From positions 75,001 to 138,366 of the forward strand of contig JAQMWT010000177.1 of assembly GCA_029834535.1 (NCBI GenBank): 63,366 bases of DNA, read 5' to 3'. The position numbers and the translations under genes are program-made. Below are positions 58,501-63,366 of this stretch, piece by piece. This DNA comes from Chrysophaeum taylorii. Lineage: Eukaryota; Sar; Pelagophyceae; Pelagomonadales; Pelagomonadaceae. The notes under the pieces were generated by a model, which had not been told where the DNA came from, did no database searches, and saw only the letters and a program-made list of their open reading frames with translations. Position 1 is the stretch's first letter; each line of letters starts with the position of its first letter.

Positions 58501-59349
58501 AGGTTCTCCTCCTTTGAGAAGCTCACCGCTACGGGCCCCGAGCAATACGCGTTCCTTACCGTCCACGTCCTCGACCTCTTTGTCAGAAGCGCTGAGTTTG
58601 GGGCCGTGCTGTGCTCTTGTGTCGCCGCCACGATTCTCACCGGCATAGCCTTTGACGACCACACCACCGCCGCGCGCAGCTTGCGCTTTGGGTCCGTGCT
58701 GGCGTCGTTGATCCCCACGTTTAGCGTCTTCGGCGTCGCCATCACCGCCACCGTGACCTGCCGTCAAGTCGCGACGCGGGAGCTCTGCGGGGGCGTTTGT
58801 TCTCTTGGGGCATTGTGGCTCGCCTTTTCGACGGTGATCACAATCATCGCTATCTCGCTCGCCTTGCTTACGACGTTATTGTGGTGGTCTATGTTAGACC
58901 TTCCGCTCGACCTCTGGCGCGTCTGCTGGACCGCGCTTTCTTCGGGACTCTGTGCGGCATCGTGCGCGATGCTCGTCGCCATCATCGGCGTGTGCTCGTC
59001 GACCGAGCTCGCCGCGGCGCAAGCGACGGTGCTCGTGTGGGCCCTCGTCGTCCTCGAGTCGGTGTTGATTGTCCTCGACAAGCCTCGATCCCACCTCGGC
59101 TGGATCGTCTACGCCGTGCCCTCCACCTATTCCTCCAGCAACGTCCTATTTTGCAGCTTCAAGAGCCGATTGAAGAACTCCCGTAAGCGTGTTTTGGAGG
59201 ACGACGATCTTCTTCTGCGGAGCTTTACCCTGCGGCAGAACGCGGCGATCTTGTGCTGCTTCCTCGTCGCGGCCGCGACCCTCGGCTACGCGTGCGCGCA
59301 GCGAGCTTTCAACACGCGGTGCAGGGAGGAAACCAAGCCGGCTGCCTGA
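55519..59349 (+). CDS. Full-length ABCG (PDR-like) transporter with degenerate ATPase sites
   Basis: 1276 residues arranged NBD1-TMD1-NBD2-TMD2, the full-size ABCG layout, with hydrophobic helices at about 350-620 and 1010-1265. Both nucleotide-binding domains have lost key residues. NBD1: Walker A is GPSSSNAS (56-63, no Lys), Walker B is IFFASEP (Asp to Ser186), the signature is LSTGQRKRV (162-170), and the H-loop reads TLQQPSS (His to Gln). NBD2: Walker A is GPSGSGATT (730-738, Lys to Ala736), Walker B is VVLVDSP (Glu to Ser862), no LSGGQ is found (SLRRLVSLG), and the H-loop reads SLCQPSG (His to Cys). The fold and frame are intact and there is no stop. ATP hydrolysis looks unlikely. A regulator, scaffold or channel-like role is inference. 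Confidence 0.88.
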   Translation: MMVSKKKKQALREESRFSPTYLQCFDLSYRVRVGAERVLRDINVTFEPDKATAVVGPSSSNASLFLHVVLGRCSGLRTGDVLVNGAARSVVELGKLVALMPRDATLFSELTVKQSIYYAAMLRSPSTFNKLARFARADVVIERFGLARVQHQRIGDDKNPGLSTGQRKRVLASIECLSLRPIFFASEPTDGLDSAGAKAVVDACVVASTMQGQTVVVTLQQPSSALLGAFHRVLLLAPGGAVVFHGPPDTLWGYLSQWTTPSSSLSSNVADFALEVLWKEEPGSSWEERWLASDERAKALCRQERVIATLMDEDAKPRKKGMIATTITTENKVFKPLSGWARYRMLLLRSTHVWIANNSLGLLSYKVFVAASLLTSLGVIAVSRSPSRFKDVARFYAIVTFYVAITPATLATPSELKVVKAELGGGAYSFKPYWLAKVTLLLLHAVLLALLSMGMFYVVFGKNVTSVRSLEGFAALVLHFATSTMMGTCIGAVVPIAVGMQLVAFLVVVGLITTTGRPPRASFESRTQQYPDVASSWVLEVIEDIRRRRGRDALAAAWLSSTDNSERNGNDDSFFFGLSFALQVAQLVGLCAFSYFATAHFVSAYESPLVDSGTSGLTTCAAVRAAITTATTTTTTTKALASRLNTNTRDDSPSPDDDDDVEAGVASTSPLHHPQKVGTHYGAEKRSDLVEITTHDLSFWHASTASEPGNAALRSLSVTFNVATTNVLVGPSGSGATTLLSVLGGSAAGTLQGSVRVNGTPVDQRRLRLVASFTPQDARLVSDLTVHELLSYRAWLQCPRHWSPAQRAARVVEVMEMLPGVDEVGTCRVGSLDHATIAPSLRRLVSLGMDMFADRPVVLVDSPTLGLDAGEALAVLEVIVASSRAERRTLVCSLCQPSGAMMRRFDRLVAMARGRVAYSGSPDLLPAFFERCGTPFPLKEDTGAGAVDYATHILDATDYSSDMWANKWELFLRIDSHTSKQQLPSTNLCALEEARFSSFEKLTATGPEQYAFLTVHVLDLFVRSAEFGAVLCSCVAATILTGIAFDDHTTAARSLRFGSVLASLIPTFSVFGVAITATVTCRQVATRELCGGVCSLGALWLAFSTVITIIAISLALLTTLLWWSMLDLPLDLWRVCWTALSSGLCAASCAMLVAIIGVCSSTELAAAQATVLVWALVVLESVLIVLDKPRSHLGWIVYAVPSTYSSSNVLFCSFKSRLKNSRKRVLEDDDLLLRSFTLRQNAAILCCFLVAAATLGYACAQRAFNTRCREETKPAA

Positions 59350-59791
59350 CATTCTCTTACTCTGGTGGTAGGGACCCGCGTTGCAGCACCAAAAAATACC
59401 GCTCGCTTTTTTTTTAGCGACGATATTTGCTGCTCTTCTAATATCGACGATCCCCTTTCGCGATACCTGCGACCTCCTCGCATCGGCTGCTTGTCCGAAA
59501 TGTGGATCGCGAGAGAGAGAAGTGCGGCCGAGACGTGATCGACGAACGAACTCCTGTTTTTCGGCCTGTTGAAATTCGAGCGTTAGTATTATTAGGACAC
59601 TGTCGTGCGAAGATGGCAGGCACACGACGTAGGACTAGAGCTCTGTGTTTAAGGTAAGCGCGCCCCAGGTCCCGCGGCGGCCCGGGCGGTGGCGAGGAAG
59701 AAGAAGACCTACCAGAAGGGGAATCCTCGCTTCTTAATAAGCCCCCCCCCAAAAAAAACACGGATACTAGAGCGATGAGAGCGAGGCTTCC
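59350..59791. other. Intergenic spacer
   Basis: 442 bp with a T-run (59408-59415) and a C-run followed by an A-run (59744-59760). No gene seen on either strand. Confidence 0.7.
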
Positions 59792-60610
59792 ATGAGAATC
59801 CTAGTCGTGGTGGTGGTGGCGATGAGCTTCAGGGGCTCTCGCGGTCTCCAGCAGCACCTCGAGCTCCTCGCATCGCAGGGATGGCGCGACGTGAAGCCCG
59901 CGACGCGCGAGGCCGTCGCCGCCATCGAGTCGTATCAGTTGCGTCACCCAACGAGCACCATCGCCGTCGCGGGACGATGTGCGTACGGCTACCCGCAGGC
60001 CGTGGTCATGAACCCCAACGCCCGGCCCCGTGGGTTTGGCGCGCACCTCGTGCGACTGACGTGTCCCCACCTGTGCCAGCACATCGACGAGTGGGAGAAG
60101 GACGGAGCAGTAAAAAGCCAGTCGGCCGCGCTCCTGCCAGCCTGCGCCCAATCTCTCGACCAAGTCAATGCGCGGCACGCCGCCACGCGGCGGGCCCTCG
60201 TCTCGCCGACCACGGCCGAGCGGGCCGAGGCCGAACTCGGACGAAAGCAATTCGACGCTGCGATGAACTCGGGCATCGCCGGCCTCTCGCCGACGAGGAA
60301 CGACGATATCAAATGCGTCCACGCCCACGTCGCCGATCACCTCCTCTCGGGCGACAACGATATTGGCCGACGCTTGCTTCGCAGGCTCCAAGACGATCGA
60401 GCCTGCGACCCCGAGGGCTCGTCCGTCTGCCACCAACAGTGCAGCGGCCAAGGCCCATGGGCCTACCTCCCTGCCAAGAACAAGCAGAAGCTCTGGAAGA
60501 CGCGGGAGCGGCGGAAGGCTCTCCGAAAACACCTCCGGGAGAAGCGGCGACTTTCTTCCGAAAGCGAAGGCCAAGGCCAAGGCGAAGCCCTCCCCCAACC
60601 TGCTTCGTAA
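59792..60610 (+). CDS. DUF501-family protein
   Basis: 272 residues from ATG 59792. A hydrophobic start (MRILVVVVVAMSF) suggests a signal or plastid pre-sequence. Residues 60-200 match DUF501: RCAYGYPQAVVMNP, then LVRLTCPHLCQHIDEWEKDG, a helical RKQFDAAMNSGIAGL, and the diagnostic DDIKCVHAHVADHLLSGDN. DUF501 is mostly bacterial and uncharacterised; the conserved Cys and His residues hint at a metal site. The tail is basic and disordered (ERRKALRKHLREKRRLSSE). The next same-strand gene starts 45 bp after the stop. Confidence 0.8.
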   Translation: MRILVVVVVAMSFRGSRGLQQHLELLASQGWRDVKPATREAVAAIESYQLRHPTSTIAVAGRCAYGYPQAVVMNPNARPRGFGAHLVRLTCPHLCQHIDEWEKDGAVKSQSAALLPACAQSLDQVNARHAATRRALVSPTTAERAEAELGRKQFDAAMNSGIAGLSPTRNDDIKCVHAHVADHLLSGDNDIGRRLLRRLQDDRACDPEGSSVCHQQCSGQGPWAYLPAKNKQKLWKTRERRKALRKHLREKRRLSSESEGQGQGEALPQPAS

Positions 60611-60655
60611 TTCGTAGTAGGTCCGTTGTTGTTGTTGTTGTGAGTAGTAGGTTTT

Positions 60656-61015
60656 ATGGATCGCAAGATGGAGGCGGATAGTCGCGACGATAAGCTTGAT
60701 GTTTCGGCGGCGCGTGGGTCGTTTCTGTGCCATCGCGAGGTGGACGAGCTGTTCTATTGCGCCACGCCGCGGCACCAATGGGACGCGATGTATTACGAGG
60801 GCACCTTGGACGATTGCCGAGGGCTGGGCGTGAAGCTGTGGGAGTGCTTGCGCGGCAAGTACGCGGGCACGGCTGCGGCAGAAGTTGGATCGGCGTGTTC
60901 GGAAGCAGGAGAGCACATTTGGACGCTCAAGCAGCGACCCCGATGGGAATACGGCGACGCGCCGCTCCGGGAGGAGGAGGAGGAGGAGAAGGGCCACACG
61001 AACAAGAAAAGATAG
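60656..61015 (+). CDS. DUF3128-type small Cys-motif protein
   Basis: 119 residues from ATG 60656. The core VDELFYCATPRHQWDAMYY, then CRGLGVKLWECLRGK, followed by HIWTLKQRPRWEY, matches DUF3128 (Emi1-like) proteins: paired Cys residues on helices, then HIW. These are small, probably mitochondrial intermembrane-space or cytosolic proteins in plants, fungi and algae, without a settled function. Acidic then basic tail. It lies 45 bp downstream of the DUF501 stop. Confidence 0.7.
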   Translation: MDRKMEADSRDDKLDVSAARGSFLCHREVDELFYCATPRHQWDAMYYEGTLDDCRGLGVKLWECLRGKYAGTAAAEVGSACSEAGEHIWTLKQRPRWEYGDAPLREEEEEEKGHTNKKR

Positions 61016-61335
61016 TGGACGACGGCCAGGCCAGGTTATAACTTATTATTATTTTACAGAAGAAGAGTGACGGTAGACATACCTGCACACACCACACATT
61101 TCGCCGCCAATGCCGCAGCTGGCGGGAAGGAAGGGAGGGAGGGAGGGGGGAAAGAGTGAATGAAAGGGTGCAAACATAAACTGACGACAAGCTCGGATGG
61201 ATGGAGATCCCGGACGGATAGTGGTCGAGCGCGGGTGTTTTTTTCGGCGAGGCGCCGCGTCGTCTCCAGGGTGGTGGCGGTGGTCGGATGTTAGTAAGAT
61301 GGTGTTTGGGAAAAGAAAGGCGAATATGGCAGAAG
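61016..61335. other. Intergenic spacer
   Basis: 320 bp with GGGA repeats (61130-61155). Contains both 3' ends of the DUF3128 and dysferlin-domain genes. No gene seen. Confidence 0.7.
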
Positions 61336-63108
61336 TCATTCGAACAACTTGAGGTCCTTGGCGGCGGTGACTTCGGGGGAGTTTGGCAGGGAGTCCGGTT
61401 GTTGGTGCTTCTCGCGAGGGCGGACCCAGCGGCGGCAGCGGACGAAGGAGCTCTGGTCCTGGGCGGCGCGGTAGCCACGATCATCCCGAGGCCAGTCGAA
61501 GGCGTAGAGCCAGCCGTCGAGAGGTTCCTTGTGGGCATCGGGGTCGGCGAGCGTCCTGTCGAGGCCAAAGGAGGAGGTATCGAGAACCCACGGGCCGAGC
61601 CAACGCCACTCGGTGTGGGGCTCCGCGGTCGGCGGGAGGCCCGAGAGCTCGGGAACGATTTCCTCCTCGAGGCTGGGGGGTCCGCCGAAGCGCTTGAATA
61701 AGAGGGCGAGCTCGGGCCTCGAGGCTTCGAACGGAGGTCGTCGGACGAGCGCGGCCGAGGTCCACGTACCTCCGCCGGTAATGTAGCCTTGCCTTCCACC
61801 GGGGCGCCAGCGCTGGTTTTCCCACACAAAGTCCAGGACGACGCCGTCGCGCTGCGGCGTCGAGGGGCGCGGGGCGTTGTTGCGCGCGGCGACGAGCCGC
61901 AAGTTGGCCGCGAGGGATCTAGGAGGAGGCGGCGGCGGAGGCGGCGGGGGCGGGCCTTCCTCCTCTGGAGTCGGCGGGGGGGTCGCCGCGTGGTGCCTTC
62001 GACGGAGCTCCTCGAGGACGGCGTCGAGGTCGATGAGGCCAGAGGCCTGGTCCTGGTGCGTCCGGAAGGCCGCCGCGACCGTAGCCGGAGAGTCGACGTC
62101 GCCGAGGAGAGCCTCGAGGACGGCCGTCGCGGCGACGCGCTCGCGCGGGCGGATCCAGCGGCGGCACCGCACGCGCGAGTCGTCGTCGCGGCGCCGGTAC
62201 CCGACGTCGTCCTTGGGCCAGGCCTCGCGCGGAGGGCCGTAGAGCCACGCGTCCGGCGAGCTGTCGACCGCGTCGTCGACGACGACGCGGTCGCTGCCGT
62301 GCACGCTCGAGTCGATCTGCCAAGGCGAGAGCCAGCGCCAGGTGAGGTCGGGCAGGTCGTCCTCGGCCGCCTCGGGGGGCGGTCCGTTGGCGGCGGCGAA
62401 GAGGGCCGAGGGCTGGCGCGTGGGCGACTCGAGCGAGCGACGGCGTCGGCGCCCCTGCGCGCCGCCCGGCACGCGCGCACACTGGCGCTTCTGCGGCGCC
62501 GGCGACGCCATCGCCTGCGAGAGCCGGAGCTTGGCGCCGTCGAGCACCGTCGCGTCGCGCGCCTCGTTCTGCCACACGCAGTCCACGACGATCTCGCCCG
62601 CCGGCAGGAGAGAGTCGTGCCTCGATGCCCGTAGCCGCGCCTCGGCGACGCAATTGTCGCCGTCGGCCGCGCGCCGCCGCGCCTCGCGCACCCGCTCCAC
62701 GTTGTAGTCGAGCTCGTCCTCGTCCTCCTGCTGGATCCGCGCGAGCCGGCTGCTGATGCGGTCGACCAAGTTACGCCGCGGCGACGACGACGAGTCGGGC
62801 GACGCGTCGCTCACCGATCGGAAGCCTGCCCGCCCTCTTCGTCGCTACCACCGTCACCACGGGCCGCGGCACCGCCACTTCGGGGCCCTCCTCGGGGCTC
62901 GCTTACCGGCACCACCACCTCGGGCATCGGTTCCTCCTTGGCCTCCTCTGCCTCCTCGAGGGCGCGTCGAGCCACGACGCATCGATACCGTCCTCGCTCG
63001 TCCCGCCGTGCCGGAGCAACTCGGCCGTCGGAGCCGATCGGCCTCGGTCAGCTCCGCGGCGTCGTCGTCCTCCTCGTCGATCAGCTCCGCCAGCCGACGG
63101 TCGTCCAT
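61336..63108 (-). CDS. Protein with two dysferlin (DysF) domains, two exons
   Basis: Exon 1 is 63108-62907 and exon 2 is 62825-61336, about 563 residues. The 81-nt intron (GTAAGC...GGGCAG) contains in-frame stops and joins G|GC in phase, giving an ATG start (MDDRRLAELIDEEDDDAAEL). The exon-1 frame is less certain toward its end. Two DysF modules follow. The first has VVDCVWQNEARD, LTWRWLSPWQIDSS, PDAWLYGPP and VRCRRWIRPRE. The second has VLDFVWENQRWRPGG, TEWRWLGPWVLDTSS, DGWLYAFDWPRDD and VRCRRWVRPRE. A proline run separates them. The family includes peroxins (Pex23/Pex30 group) and TECPR1, which act on membranes of peroxisomes, ER or autophagosomes. No transmembrane segment is seen. Confidence 0.72.
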
Positions 63109-63366
63109 CCCCGACGAGCACCCTCCGACAACCTGAACTTTTGTATTTAGCACGTCGTCGTCGTCGTGATCATTTATTCGCTTCGAAGAGGGGGAGTTAG
63201 CCCTTCCTCCGAGGCGGGGGTGGAGTGGATTGTATTGTTGGCCCGTTCTCGTCCGTCGAGACTACACCACCACCACCGTGGCGTACGTGGCATGCAAACT
63301 AACATGAAAGGCGCGAACTCCGACGGGTGCGTCAGTAGCCAGGGGGGATGGCGGTGATGTGGGCAC
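63109..63366. other. Window end, no gene seen
   Basis: Contains a GTC run (63153-63168) and CAC/ACC repeats (63265-63278). Probably the upstream region of the dysferlin-domain gene. Confidence 0.6.

Overview
The window looks like nuclear DNA of a photosynthetic stramenopile (ochrophyte) with a secondary red plastid, most like a pelagophyte. The clues are a fucoxanthin-chlorophyll-type light-harvesting protein with a bipartite plastid pre-sequence, a plastid-type family A DNA polymerase, and a lumen-type ChaN protein with a twin-arginine signal. The DNA is very GC-rich with many GTC/GAC runs, intergenic gaps are tiny, and the few introns are mostly 34-81 nt. The organism call is inference, since no rRNA or plastid marker is present. 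Splice models were built by eye.

Layout. 1-4.9 kb: the 5' part of CNOT1, a coiled-coil gene and a membrane/secreted protein. 4.9-11.6 kb: a lower-GC, gene-poor island with a candidate MITE, decayed element 3' ends and a few possible exons. 11.6-24.4 kb: amino-acid transporter, light-harvesting protein, PhyH-aminotransferase fusion, PH protein, fibrillin, GT41 glycosyltransferase, HAD-like phosphatase with a 37-nt GC-AG intron, and a second PH protein. 24.4-25.5 kb: minisatellite and Helitron-type helicase remnant. 25.5-36.9 kb: WD40-like protein, UFD2-core/E2 fusion, a mobile-element remnant between 75-bp direct repeats, plastid-type DNA polymerase with SAP modules, an anchored thioredoxin and an unknown protein. 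36.9-39.8 kb: lower-GC DNA with a candidate multi-exon Cys-rich gene, then a disrupted heme oxygenase. 39.8-42.2 kb: EF-hand/C2 protein. 42.2-45 kb: lower-GC island with a second Pif1/Helitron helicase remnant. 45-52 kb: small plastid protein, CFAP20-domain protein, cyclin Y and a five-exon Rieske protein. 52-63 kb: ChaN/Tiki protein, PH-like protein, small mitochondrial-type protein, an ABCG transporter with degenerate ATPase motifs, DUF501, DUF3128 and a dysferlin-domain protein.

The genes do not form a pathway; this is a compact eukaryotic neighbourhood. Several pairs are divergent with 30-140 bp between start codons. One same-strand pair (GT41 and fibrillin) is separated by only 11 bp, and one convergent pair shares its stop codons.

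The most unusual items are the E4-like UFD2 core fused to a BIRC6-type E2 in place of a U-box, the full-length ABCG protein that has lost catalytic residues in both ATPase sites, the dioxygenase-PLP fusion, and the SAP-bearing plastid polymerase. Genes too fragmented for long open frames (Rieske, cyclin Y first exon, heme oxygenase, helicase relics) were recovered by joining frames at plausible splice sites or breaks.
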